Shown in pieces: positions 43,820-53,298 of a stretch of DNA of 64,000 nt. The stretch's first letter is position 1. Each line of letters opens with the position of its first letter. A program made the position numbers and the translations under genes. The notes under the pieces were generated by a model. That model was not told the DNA's origin and searched no databases. It was given only the letters and a program-made list of their open reading frames with translations. The DNA is from Streptomyces roseochromogenus subsp. oscitans DS 12.976 (GTDB lineage: Bacteria > Actinomycetota > Actinomycetes > Streptomycetales > Streptomycetaceae): assembly GCF_000497445.1 (NCBI RefSeq), contig NZ_CM002285.1, forward strand, positions 1,800,841 to 1,864,840, written 5' to 3'.

Positions 43820-44483
43820 CACCACCTCGCTGGCCGCCGTGCAGCGCTGGATGCAGTCGGTGATCCTGCACCCGACGGGCGAGGACCCCGGCCACACGAT
43901 CACCGCGTCCAGCCGGCTGTCGGCCCGCGAGCGGCTGCTCGTCCACCAACAGGGCTACCGGCTACGGCTGCTGGAGTGCATGCGCAGCCTGCACCCGGGG
44001 TCGGTGCACCTGCTCGGGCAGGAGATCTTCGACGGTTTCGCGCAGGACCACCTGGAGGCGCACCCCTCCCGCTCCCCCACCCTGACCGGGCTCAGCACCG
44101 GTTTCGCCGGCCACCTGGCCCGTACGCGGCCGGACTCCGGGCCCGGCGTGGAGCGCGAGGCGTGGATCGACCTGCTGATCGACCTGATCCGCTTCGAGCG
44201 GGCCTTCACCGAGGTCCTGGATGCGCCCGGCATCGAGGACGGCACGGCCCCGGCGCCGCCCCTGCGGCTGCTGCGGGTCTGCGCGCCCGTCCACGCGTAC
44301 CTGGCCGCGGTGCACCGGGGTGAGGAACCGGAACCGCCCGCACAGCGGCCCGTCCATCTCGCCGTGACCCGGCGGCACTTCACGGTCGTCACCCGGGAGC
44401 TGAGCCCGGGGGCGTACACGCGTCTGCACGTCTCTTCTTCGCATCCCCCAACTTCCCCAGCGGCACCGGCATCGGAGGATTGA
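43812..44483 (+). CDS. DUF2063/BufC-type partner protein of the MNIO enzyme
   Basis: The 223-residue protein starts inside the MNIO stop region (8-bp overlap). The N-terminal ~100 residues match the PF09836 helical domain ([61 protein letters not shown]). The C-terminal part ([51 protein letters not shown]) completes the HvfC/BufC fold. In bufferin, methanobactin and related systems such partners bind the substrate peptide and deliver it to the oxidase. The tight overlap supports the same role here. The tail is Ser/Pro-rich. Confidence 0.8.
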   Translation: MADTTSLAAVQRWMQSVILHPTGEDPGHTITASSRLSARERLLVHQQGYRLRLLECMRSLHPGSVHLLGQEIFDGFAQDHLEAHPSRSPTLTGLSTGFAGHLARTRPDSGPGVEREAWIDLLIDLIRFERAFTEVLDAPGIEDGTAPAPPLRLLRVCAPVHAYLAAVHRGEEPEPPAQRPVHLAVTRRHFTVVTRELSPGAYTRLHVSSSHPPTSPAAPASED

Positions 44484-44489
44484 TTCACC

Positions 44490-45770
44490 GTGACCACGAA
44501 GGAATCGGTTCAGGAGATCACCGACCTGCAGGACCTGATCGACCATCTGAAGGCCGCCGCCCAAGTCGAACTGTCCACGGTTCCCCTGTACTTGTACGCG
44601 ACCTATTCGATCAAGACACGCGGCTATTCGCAGTGGGCGGCCGGCGCGTCGGCGCAGCGCACAATGATCGGTGTGGCGATCGAGGAGATGCTGCACCTCA
44701 GTCTGGTGCGCAACCTGCTGATCGCGGTCGGGGACACGAGTTTCCGGCTCTACGACCCGAAGGTCATCCCCACCTACCCGAGCGTGATGCTCAAGCGCCA
44801 GCCCGAGCTGCCCATGCGGCTGCGGAAGCTCTCCACCGACCAGGTCAGGAACACGTTCATGCAGATCGAGCTGCCGGCCACCCCTGCGGGGGCCGCTCTC
44901 GGCGAGATCGAGCCATACCACTCCCTCGGCGAGTTCTACGCGCGCATCGAACGGGGCATCCACAACCTCAGCTCGACCATCGACTGGGCCAAGGCGAAGA
45001 AGGACCTGTGGAAGTTCCAGTACCACCGGGCCTACTGGAACCAGAACGGCGGCTCCGACCAGCCGCGGCTCATCGTGGACGAGGCGTCCGCGATCCAGGC
45101 GATGCAGATCATCGTCGACCAGGGCGAGGGAGCTGTCGAGGACAAGGGCCTGCTCCCCGACCCGATCGTGCGCACGGACGACCACCCGCCGCAGGACATC
45201 GGCAAGTGGCAGGCGTCCCACTACACCAAGTTCTCCGACATCGCGAAGGGCCTCGACGGCATCGGTGTCGTCTGTGACGACAACGGCAGGCAGAAGTACA
45301 CGATCGACGACGCCGAAGTCATCTGGCCGGTGCTCGACGACCCGGACCTGAAGACCGTCACGGCGGACCAGAGCGTCAAGGACCTGATGGAGTTCTCCAA
45401 CGCCGTCTACTGCTACGTCCTGGCGCTGCTGGACGCCATCTACCGGACGCCCATGCAGGTGCATGACCCGGCGCAGGACAAGGACCTGTTCACGCAGAGC
45501 GACCGGTACGCCTACGAGCGCGGCTTCATCGCCGTGATGCAGGGAGTGCTGTACCCGGTCTGCGAGCTCCTGGTGCGGACGCCGCTCGTCAAGGGGGAGC
45601 TGTCCGTCAACGCCGGGCCGCCCTTCCAGTACTACGCGTTCAGGACCAAGCAGCCGAAGGCCGAACTCGCCTCACTCTGCGAGAAGCTGCTCCCGAGCTA
45701 TGCCGCACTGGGCGGTGACGACGGGGTCCAGCGACAGATCTCACTGCTGCCGGACATCCGGCTTCCCTGA
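44490..45770 (+). CDS. VioB-type ferritin-like protein (iminophenyl-pyruvate dimer synthase domain)
   Basis: GTG 44490 lies 6 bp after the previous stop; 426 residues. The N-terminal four-helix ferritin-like domain carries the iron motifs AAQVELSTVPLYLYATYSI (E27) and VAIEEMLHLSLVRNLLIAVG (E65/E66, H69), as in PF12902 proteins and the C-terminal part of VioB/RebD. Later helices (IPYHSLGEFY-like segment, FSNAVYCYVLALLDAIYR, MQGVLYPVCELLVRTPLV) and Gly/Pro loops complete a long fold. VioB-type domains couple two imines from tryptophan; stand-alone relatives are largely uncharacterised. Its position as the last gene of the MNIO operon is unusual. A terminator hairpin follows. Confidence 0.8.
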   Translation: MTTKESVQEITDLQDLIDHLKAAAQVELSTVPLYLYATYSIKTRGYSQWAAGASAQRTMIGVAIEEMLHLSLVRNLLIAVGDTSFRLYDPKVIPTYPSVMLKRQPELPMRLRKLSTDQVRNTFMQIELPATPAGAALGEIEPYHSLGEFYARIERGIHNLSSTIDWAKAKKDLWKFQYHRAYWNQNGGSDQPRLIVDEASAIQAMQIIVDQGEGAVEDKGLLPDPIVRTDDHPPQDIGKWQASHYTKFSDIAKGLDGIGVVCDDNGRQKYTIDDAEVIWPVLDDPDLKTVTADQSVKDLMEFSNAVYCYVLALLDAIYRTPMQVHDPAQDKDLFTQSDRYAYERGFIAVMQGVLYPVCELLVRTPLVKGELSVNAGPPFQYYAFRTKQPKAELASLCEKLLPSYAALGGDDGVQRQISLLPDIRLP

Positions 45771-45786
45771 CGGAACTGAGCACGCG

Positions 45787-45820
45787 GACGGCGCCCTCCG
45801 GCCATACGGAGGGCGCCGTC
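45787..45820. terminator. Bidirectional hairpin between the convergent ferritin-like and PSD genes
   Basis: A 14-bp perfect stem (45787-45800 with 45807-45820) and 6-nt loop sit 17 bp after one stop and 20 bp before the other gene's stop. It can end both convergent transcripts. Confidence 0.8.
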
Positions 45821-45840
45821 GCGTCGCAGGGCCGGCGGAG

Positions 45841-47102
45841 CTACCGGGCCCGGGCGATCTGCCCGTTGACGAAGACCGGAGCCCCGTTGTCCGGGTCACC
45901 GCTCGGGTTGTCCGGCGCGAGGTGGTCGACGGCGCCCTTCTGGAAGAGCAGGCACATGCTCGACCCGCCGAAGCTGAACCGGCCGATCTCCTGGCCCTTG
46001 GTGACCTGGACGTTCACCGAGACCGAGTGGGTGATCGAGGAGATCTCGGTGATGCCGACGGGCATGACGCACACCAGGCCGATCTTCGGCGCGGTGCTCT
46101 CGATGACCACGATGCCCCGGGTGTTGACCGAAGCGCCGTAGCACTGTGAGTGCGTTCCGGCCGTCGGGTCGTCGCCCATCGACTGGAGCTCGGCGAACAT
46201 ATAGCCGGGGACCTTGTCGACGGCCACCACCTTGCCGTCCACCGGTGCGTGCCAGCGGTGGTAGTCGGCGCCCGAGAGGAAGGTCTGGAGGACATCGCCG
46301 TCGGCGAAATCCTTCGCGTACTCACTGCCGTTGAGCATGTGTTCCAGGGAATACGGCTGTCCCTTGAGCCAGAACTGGTCCTGGCGCTTGACGCCCTGCC
46401 GCCACCGGACCACCTTCCCGTCGTTGGGCGACACGATCGCCTTGGGGTCGGTGGGCAGCGGGCGATACCTGTCCTTGAGGGCACGGTGGAAGAAGTCGTT
46501 GTACGAAGCGAGCCCGCCGTACTCCTTGCCCAGGTCGACCTCGAACTGGAAGAGCCGGAACTCCTCGTACGCGGGCGGGGAGAGCCAGCCCGTCGGCCCG
46601 TCGTTCAGGACCGTCCGGCTGTCCTGGCCGGGAATCTCGTTGCTCAGGAACCTGTACCAGTACTGGAGGACGCCGGCCAGCGCGTCGTTGAACTTCTGGT
46701 TGCGGAAGGCGTTCCACCCGGCGTCCGTCGCCATCATGTAGACGAAGAGGTGGGACATCGGGAAGAACCTCCGGGACGCCGGGTCCCAGTGGTACTCCGG
46801 CGCGGTCGTCGCGATCTGATCAAGGCACTGGAGCAGGTGCGGAATGTCGGAGACGGTCCGCTCCTCCTCGGGAACCTGCTCGATCATGTCGCTGACGTAC
46901 TGCTGGACGACAGGGTCGGTGGTGAGGAGCTTCTCCAGGTCGGCCACGGGCTGGATGTGGTCGGCCTTCCACTCCGTCGCCCGCTCCGTGAACTCCTTCA
47001 GCAGCGCGTGTGCGCGCGGTCCTTCGGCAGGTAACCGCCCGCGAATCCATAGGAGTTGTAGTACCGGGTGTCGATCGCCGCTGAGGTGGTGATTCGGCTC
47101 AT
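45841..47102 (-). CDS. Phosphatidylserine-decarboxylase-family enzyme (PsiD-like), copy 2, apparent frameshift
   Basis: The ATG at 47100-47102 has GGAAGGGG upstream and begins MSRITTSAAIDTRYYNSYG then FAGGYLPKDRAH, matching copy 1 (FGRAGGYLPRNP). Near 47010-47030 the frame must shift by one base within a CGCGCGCACACGCGC run; the rest (HALLKEFTERATEWKADHI onward) is in another frame. The body is intact: SPNDGKV (Asp), YHRWHAPVDG (His), FGGSSMCLLF (pyruvoyl Ser), ending GQIARAR like copy 1 (QIARAA). If the shift is real, only an N-terminally short product could be made; sequencing error or slippage is possible. It converges on the MNIO operon. Confidence 0.7.
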
Positions 47103-47427
47103 GTTCGTCCCCTTCCGTGTGCTCCGGCCAGCTCGCCGGGCGACCGTACTGCGCTGTCCCGGCACGCCGCAGGGGCACGATCCGGCCGGGGGGATGATCA
47201 GGCCATTCCAGACCGGCGAGCCGTACCCGGTCGGTGGGCTGCGCGACCTCAGCAGGCGGAACGGTGGCGCGGACTGCGCCATGCCGTGCTTCCTGGCCCA
47301 GGGTGTCACGACGCCGACCGAGAAGGCCCTCGCAGCCGGTGCCCGCGTCGAGCAGGGGCCGAAAACGGTGCCGGCCGGCGGCAACGACAGCGGCGGCAAC
47401 ACCAGCGACAGCAACAAGGACAGTGCG
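47103..47427. other. Upstream region of PSD copy 2 and unassigned sequence
   Basis: No gene is supported. The part next to 47102 should hold the decarboxylase promoter. The right end leads into a Gfo/Idh/MocA fragment. Confidence 0.35.
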
Positions 47428-47690
47428 CGACCAAGATCGGTCTGCTGGGTACCGGCTTCGGCCGCGCACACGCAGCCGTCCACGCCGCCCGGCCCGAAGT
47501 CGAGAAGGTCGTCGTCCTCGGCCACACGCCGACCAAACTCCTGCCGCTCGCTCAGCAGTTCGGCTTCGCTACGACCATCGCTCCCGATGAGATCCACGGT
47601 GAGCTCGCCATCGGCCTCGTCGACGTCTGTCTGCCCACCCCGCTCCACGCCGAACACACCGTGCGAGCCATGGAGGCGGGCAAGGACGTG
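47428..47690 (+). pseudogene. Gfo/Idh/MocA oxidoreductase, N-terminal fragment
   Basis: The frame KIGLLGTGFGRAHAAVHAARPE continues through VVVLGHTPTKLLPLAQQFG and VDVCLPTPLHAEHTVRAMEAGKDV. It contains the Rossmann GxGxxG and the CxPTxxH motif of the NAD(P)-binding domain. It stops just before the EKP-type catalytic Lys and is fused to an unrelated lipoprotein gene. About two thirds of the gene is missing. Confidence 0.7.
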
Positions 47691-47729
47691 AGCGCAACCA
47701 CCATACGGGGCGATGCAGTTACCCATGGC

Positions 47730-48503
47730 ATGGAGAACACAGGCAGTACACATGTCACCCGCCGGGCCCTGCTGTCAGTCGGCGGATTGATGTTTCTCAG
47801 CGCCTGCACAGCCTCTGGCGGTATGTCTGAACACACAGGAACGTCGGCACCTGACATCGTGAAGCCCACGCATCCGGGCGACTCTCACGCCAGCGAGCCG
47901 GCCGGCGTCGAGCTGCCGGGCAGGCCGGAGTTCTACGTCCACCAGGGCCCGCGAGCCATCGCGCTGACCATCGACGACGGTCCGAACCCCGAATGGACTC
48001 CGCAGGTTCTGGACATCCTGCACCGCTACGCCGTAACCGCCACGTTCTGCCAGGTCGGTGCCCGCGTCAGCGCGTACCCCAGCCTGGTGCGGGCGGTGGC
48101 CGCCGAAGGCCACCTGATCGCCAACCACACCTGGACCCACGCCGACCTGGCCCAGGCATCCGCCACGACCGTCCGCTCCCAGCTGGAACGGACCAGCGAC
48201 ACGATCGAGAAGGTCACCGGCCGCCGCCCCACGATCTTCCGCGCCCCCTACGGAGCCTGGTCGGAGCCGACCCTGGCCACCTGCCGCGAGATGGGCATGC
48301 GGCTCCTGGACTGGTCCGTCGACCCTCACGACTGGTCACGACCGGGCACCTCGCGCATCGTCGAGCGGATCATGGCTCACGCCCATCCCGGATCGATCAT
48401 CCTCGAGCACGACGGCGGAGGCGACCGCTCCCAGACAGTGGCCGCCCTGCGCCTGGTGCTTCCCCGCCTGCTCGACGCCGGCTATCAGTTCGTCACCCCC
48501 TAG
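47730..48503 (+). CDS. Polysaccharide deacetylase, predicted lipoprotein
   Basis: ATG 47730 gives 257 residues beginning MENTGSTHVTRRALLSVGG with lipobox FLSAC (a twin-arginine-like RR precedes the hydrophobic core). The NodB domain is complete: ALTIDDGPNPEWTP (D-D), IANHTWTHADL (H-x3-H), FRAPYGAW (RxPY), DWSVDPHDW and IILEHDGGGDRSQT (catalytic His region). Such enzymes remove acetyl groups from peptidoglycan, chitin or PNAG-type polymers at the cell surface. The open frame extends upstream through a Gfo fragment, but that part is debris. No strong ribosome site is seen. It is the second NodB-type enzyme in the window. Confidence 0.8.
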   Translation: MENTGSTHVTRRALLSVGGLMFLSACTASGGMSEHTGTSAPDIVKPTHPGDSHASEPAGVELPGRPEFYVHQGPRAIALTIDDGPNPEWTPQVLDILHRYAVTATFCQVGARVSAYPSLVRAVAAEGHLIANHTWTHADLAQASATTVRSQLERTSDTIEKVTGRRPTIFRAPYGAWSEPTLATCREMGMRLLDWSVDPHDWSRPGTSRIVERIMAHAHPGSIILEHDGGGDRSQTVAALRLVLPRLLDAGYQFVTP

Positions 48504-48726
48504 TACGCGCGCGAAGAGTGAGGAGGAGGCGAATTGGTACCTGCGGCAGCCAAACCCGGGACTCACCCTCAGCCGTGAGGGCCGAGCTTTCCCGCCGCCT
48601 CGTTCAAAGCAGGTGTGCTGTCCGTGGTCATGGCAGGGTCCAGCGAGCCGGACGCGGTACAGCGTCCTTTCTGTATGCGGTGGCGGGATGGGCCGCTGCG
48701 CGTTTGGAGGACGTGCCCTACACGCC
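48504..48726. other. Gene-free stretch after the deacetylase
   Basis: No recognisable product. It precedes a decayed GAF/phosphatase gene. Confidence 0.3.
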
Positions 48727-49310
48727 ACCCGCCTGTCGTTCGGTGGCCGGCTCTGAGCGGACGGTCCGGATGGGCAAACCGACCTCGGCACTCGCCGAGG
48801 CGGTGGCCTCCCGCGAGGTCGTGCAGGCCGTCGCGGCCCACGTCCGGGCCCCGTTCGGCGCCGACGGGCTCATTGTCCGGGTGTTCGAAAGCGGCCGACA
48901 GCATGTGGGCGGCTCCCGCGGATACACACAGGAATTCCTCACCCTGCTCGACGGGCTCGCAGTCACCGACTCCCCGTGGCCGCCGACGTGTTCGGGACAT
49001 GCGCTCCCCGGTTCATCGAGGAACGCGTGGGCGTCCCTGCCCGTGATCGCCTCCGGACACGCCTCAGCATGTGCCTGGTGTCCTTCACCGACGAGGAGCG
49101 CACGCTGCTGACCGCCCTGAGCGCTCTGGTCGGCCAGTCGCTGGAGCGGGCCCGGTTGTACGACGTGGAACACGCCCGGGCACAGGGGCTGCAGCGTGGC
49201 CTGCTGCCCCGGACGCTGCCCCGCTTGCCTGCCGTCTGCGCTGCCGTCTGCGCTGCCGTCTGCGCTGCCGCACGCTATCTGCCCGCGGGCGGGCGAGCAG
49301 GTCGGTGGCG
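48727..49310 (+). pseudogene. GAF-domain SpoIIE-type phosphatase, fragmented
   Basis: Successive frames give ALAEAVASREVVQAVAAHV, FGADGLIVRVFESGR and YTQEFLTLLDGLAVTDS (GAF domain). After a shift they give CLVSFTDEERTLLTALSALVGQSLERARLYD and AQGLQRGLLPRTLPRLP, then RYLPAG (start of the PP2C/SpoIIE domain). The phosphatase core is missing and at least two frame changes occur. Such proteins act in sigma-factor partner-switching. A 12-bp tandem repeat interrupts the linker. Confidence 0.65.
49230..49265 (+). repeat. 12-bp tandem repeat, three copies
   Basis: TGCCGTCTGCGC is repeated three times head to tail (49230-49265), with five bases of a fourth copy. It encodes an Ala-Ala/Val-Cys expansion in the linker between GAF and phosphatase parts of the pseudogene, a sign of slippage. 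Confidence 0.75.
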
Positions 49311-49929
49311 ACGCACTGCAGTGCGCGGCGCCTACCGCAACCGAACGCGGTGTGGGGCGAGCTCGTGCTGGTCGTGGGCGGCGGTCTGCGGAGGAGATCG
49401 TCTGCCGAAGCGGTCAACTCGTCGGTTCCCGCTCGCTGGCCAGACGGCCTCCTACGATCCGGCGCATCCTGGATCCCGAGCTGCTGAGGCCTGTCCGACG
49501 GGTCGCGTGACCACCGTGATGCGGCGCTGCTTCGTTGACCGCCCGCCGGGCGTGTGCCAAGGCACCGATTTCGCTGAGATGGCGGCCGCTCCCCGGCCGC
49601 CGCCTCACTCCTCGCCACCGCAAGAGAGCCGATCAAGTCAGCGACCAGTGTGGCTCAGGTGGACCACGAGCCCGCGGAGACTCGTGACTCACTCATTCCA
49701 GGACAGCTCTCCACCACAGGACGGACTATGAGACAGGCCACAACATGGGCTGGTGCACCAGACGTGGGACCGGGTTCACCTGGCCGAAACGCCGCCGAGG
49801 ACCCGGCCCAACTCCTCCTAGCCACCAGGGTTTTCGGGCGACTCGACGTCCGGAACGAACCTGGGAAGGTCACCTTCCGCTCCACCACCATGGATCCTGA
49901 CCGCATCACCGCGATCAAGGAGTGTGGGC
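49311..49929. other. Degraded stretch and upstream region of the next gene
   Basis: I see no gene to about 49640. Nearer the next ATG (49930) a GGAAGGT / ACCTTCC palindrome (49864-49870, 49872-49878) could be an operator. Confidence 0.35.
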
Positions 49930-50388
49930 ATGACCGCAAAGCCGGAATTCCTTGACCTGCTGGAAAGGGCCGTCAGCGCGGCCCGCGAGCAGTTCCCGGA
50001 CGCGGAATTCTACGAGGCCGACGGCTCGAACCCCGACCAGCCGACGCCGAACGTGCACGACATCGGCATGTGGCGCTTCGTCTTCCGGGTCGAGGAGGGA
50101 ACCGTCTTCGTCAAGACCGCCAAGCCCTGGGGCGACCTCGACCAGCCCGAGCTGGTACCGCACCCGTGGCTTGAGGACCGCGTGATTCCGCAGCCCGTCC
50201 CCATGGACATCACCGCGGCAGACAAGCTCCTCAAGGAACAGGGCCACTACGCAGGCCCGTACACGAACGTCACACTCCGCTGGCCCCTCTTCCCGGGCGT
50301 GACCGAGCCCTCCTACTTCTTCAAGACGGTCGGCCTCGGCTTCATCTCCGTCGGCGTCTACAGCCACCAGGTCAGGCACGTCTCCTGA
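49930..50388 (+). CDS. Hypothetical protein (152 aa)
   Basis: ATG 49930 follows AAGGAG at 8 nt. The soluble acidic protein begins MTAKPEFLDLLERAVSAAREQF and continues through FYEADGSNPDQPTPNVHDIGMW, RFVFRVEEGTVFVKT, WLEDRVIPQPVPMD and FPGVTEPSYFFKTVGLGFISVGV. No signal peptide, membrane segment, cysteine or catalytic motif is present. The fold may be a small alpha/beta domain; I recognise no family. It is monocistronic: debris upstream, a perfect terminator hairpin 12 bp downstream. Good codon structure and both flanking signals argue that it is expressed. Confidence 0.7.
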   Translation: MTAKPEFLDLLERAVSAAREQFPDAEFYEADGSNPDQPTPNVHDIGMWRFVFRVEEGTVFVKTAKPWGDLDQPELVPHPWLEDRVIPQPVPMDITAADKLLKEQGHYAGPYTNVTLRWPLFPGVTEPSYFFKTVGLGFISVGVYSHQVRHVS

Positions 50389-50399
50389 CAACACCCGCT

Positions 50400-50439
50400 C
50401 CGTACGGCCATGGGCGCACTCGTGCCCATGGCCGTACGG
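50400..50439 (+). terminator. Perfect 16-bp hairpin terminator
   Basis: CCGTACGGCCATGGGC (50400-50415) pairs exactly with 50424-50439 around an 8-nt loop, 12 bp past the preceding stop codon. Confidence 0.8.
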
Positions 50440-51250
50440 CATTGAGCCCTCCCTCAACTTCGAAACCGCAGGTCATCGGAACTGGTGTGAGCCAGTGATC
50501 TCCATGGCGCAGGACAGCGAGGACGCTCGTGGCGATCTGCACGCAGGAAGGTCGACGTGGCCGTGGACAGCTCGGTAACCTGGACCGGTGTCGCTTCCCG
50601 CTCGGCGACGGAGAACTCCTCCAGCTCGTCGCGCACCTCCTGATGCTGCTGGCTCAACCTCTCTGTCTGCACCTCCAGTGCGGTGCGGCAGCTTCCCGCA
50701 ACTGGCCAGGACCTCCCGAAGCTGACTCGTGACGAGGCGTTGCCGGCGGCCGCGCCGGACACGAAGCCGGGCGTCGGGGTGGTGGCGTTCGCCGTGCGCG
50801 GCGGTGGAACGGGTGACCGGCTCCGGCGTCGCGCGACCAGTGCGTGCGGTGGATCCTGAGGGCGGCATCGGTCGTTCATAGGTGTCCGCTACGGCACCGT
50901 TGTCGGCGGTGTGGTTGGTACAGCCGCGCTTGAGCGGACGTATCTGCCGACTGTCAGGCACGGACAGTATTCCGGCGGGTGACCGAGCACGGTCTCCGTC
51001 GGCGCGCGTAGCGCTGCGCTTGCCCTCTACCCAGGGTCAAGTTCAAGCCATCGCTTGGCTATTGGACCGCCATTGCCCGGCAAGCCCGCCTCCTCCTTCG
51101 GTAACGCCGGAGTCAGGAATCCGGAACGCGCCTTGTTTGTCGCGCACTCAACAAGTGAGGGTCGTCGCGGGCCGCCGCCCCCGCCGGGAACCGCACCGGT
51201 GGACCCCCACACCCGCACGCCTCTGTCACCCACTATCAGGAGGCTGTACG
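50440..51250. other. Long stretch without a supported gene
   Basis: A minus-strand frame (50454-50879) contains a coding-like helix (RTALEVQTERLSQQHQEVRD followed by ELEEFSVAERE) but lacks a credible start and the rest is low complexity; it may be a decayed gene. The last ~60 bp hold the leader of the peptidase gene. Confidence 0.35.
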
Positions 51251-52622
51251 TTGCGTACGTCATCCCCCAACACCCCCCACAGAAGCGGCAGATGGTGCCG
51301 AATAGGCTCGGCCGCCGCGGCCACTGCCGCCCTCGTGCTCGCCGGACTCGGCACCGCGGCCCCCGCGAGCGCGGCCACCCCCCCTCACGGCCACGACGGC
51401 CAAGACGGTCAGCCCGAAGGCGATCGCCGCCGCGGTCGCCAAGGCCCATGTGCAGTACACCCAGCAGTGCGCCGGCACCCCGAAGAAGGGCTACGCGTCC
51501 TGCAACGCCCTGCGCGTCACCGGCGGCACCACCGCCTTCCAGGAGGAGCAGGCGGCGAAGAAGGGCACGGCGCCGCAGAGCGTCCGGCCGAACGCCGCCG
51601 CGGACTCCCCCACAGGTTACGGCCCCAGCGACCTCCAGTCGGCCTACGGCCTGGCCTCCGCCGCCTCCTCCAACGGCTCCGGCAAGACCATCGCGATCGT
51701 CGACGCCTACGACGACCCGAACGCCGAGTCGGATCTGGCCGCCTACCGCTCGAACTACGGCCTGTCCGCCTGCACGTCGTCCAACGGCTGCTTCTCGAAA
51801 GTCGCGCAGGACGGCTCCGCCAACCTCCCCACCGCCGACAGCGGCTGGGCCGGCGAGATCTCCCTCGACCTCGACATGGCCTCCGCCATCTGCCCCAACT
51901 GCAACATCACGCTCGTCGAGGCCAACTCCTCCTCGATGGACGACCTCGGTACGGCCGTGAACGAGGCCGTCAGCCTGGGCGCCACGTCCGTCTCCAACAG
52001 CTACGGCGGCTCGGAGGACCCCTCCGACACGACGTACGACTCCGAGTACTTCAACCACCCGGGCGTCGCCATCACCGTCTCCGCCGGTGACAGCGGCTAC
52101 GGCGCCGAGTACCCGGCGACCTCCCAGTACGTGACCGCAGTCGGCGGCACCAGCTTGTCCACGTCCTCCAACAGCCGCGGCTGGACCGAGTCCGTGTGGA
52201 ACACCTCCAGCACTGAGGGCACCGGCTCCGGCTGCTCCGCGTACGACCCGAAGCCGAGCTGGCAGACCGACTCGGGCTGCTCCAACCGCATGGAGGCCGA
52301 CGTCTCCGCGGTCGCCGACCCGGCCACCGGCGTCTCGGTCTATGACTCCTACGGCACCAGCAGCAACTGGAACACCTACGGCGGCACCAGCGCCTCCTCG
52401 CCGATCATCGCCGGCGTCTACGCCCTCGCCGGCACCCCGGGCTCCAGCGACTACCCGGCCCAGTACCCCTACAACAAGGCCGGCACATCAGCGCTGAACG
52501 ACGTGACCAGCGGCAGCAACGGCACCTGCTCCCCGTCGTACTTCTGCACCGCCGGCACCGGCTACGACGGCCCGACCGGCTGGGGCACCCCCGAGGGCAT
52601 CAGCGCCTTCAGCGCCAGCTGA
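51251..52622 (+). CDS. Secreted S53-family (sedolisin-type) serine peptidase, frameshifted at a C7 tract
   Basis: TTG 51251 has AGGAGG 7 nt upstream. The first frame encodes a long signal peptide (LRTSSPNTPHRSGRW, ATAALVLAGLGTAAPASA). At a run of seven C (about 51377-51383) the frame must change to continue as LTATTAKTVSPKAIAAAVAKAH and the peptidase domain. That domain has DLQSAYGLAS, TIAIVDAYDDPNAESDL, the Glu-x-x-x-Asp pair in GWAGEISLDLDMA, SAGDSGYG and the catalytic Ser in YGGTSASSPI. It ends near GWGTPEGISAF. The body is intact, so the shift is either a recent mutation, phase variation or sequence error. It would act outside the cell on proteins. Confidence 0.75.
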
Positions 52623-53298
52623 TCCACACCGCATGACCTCCCCGTCGGGTCACGGGGAGCCGCCACCGTGAGGGGGACGTGGGGTCCCCTCGGCGGCATG
52701 GACGGGAGAGCGGGTCACGGCAAACCGGCCGTGAGCCGCTCTCCCGTCGGCCCCGTCATCGTCATACCGCCGCTGGCCACCGAAGCCGAGTTCAACGACG
52801 CCGGCACGAAGCTCGACGCGGACTACAGGGGCACCGTAACCGTGCGCATCGCCGAGTTGGCGCCCGATGCGCCGGACAAAATCACCGACGCCACGCGCTT
52901 CGACATGAGGGCGTGCCTCTTTCACGCACCGTGACCGCTACTGCGGTACGCCTCCGGCTCCGCCCCTGACTCGCCAGGCAGTTCCTAGTTACAGGCTCGC
53001 CTGTAGCCACCACCGTCGACTACGAACATGAACTCGCCCAGCTCGACGAGCAGGGCCTCCGGCCGCTGCGCACTGTGGCCGCGGACGAGCCCGGAGCCGG
53101 ACTGTAGCGGCAGGCGGCCCCCGTAACGCTCAGGCAAGTACAGTCGAAGGCGGTCCGGTCCTTGACCTGGTTGGTGGGATCGCGGTCGATGCGGCGGGAT
53201 GCGGGCGGCGCTACCACACGCCGCCTCCGCTCGCCGTATCCCGGCGCTTGGCCTTGTGACCCGCGCCGGGCGTGACGAGGAGCGACGCGCATCGGCGG
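52623..53298. other. Mostly gene-free stretch with coding-like scraps
   Basis: A plus-strand frame at 52671-52934 contains VIVIPPLATEAEFNDAGTK then VTVRIAELAPDAPDKITDA, and near 53007-53107 another reads VDYEHELAQLDEQGLRPL. Neither has a good ribosome site or known family; both look like remnants. Confidence 0.3.
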
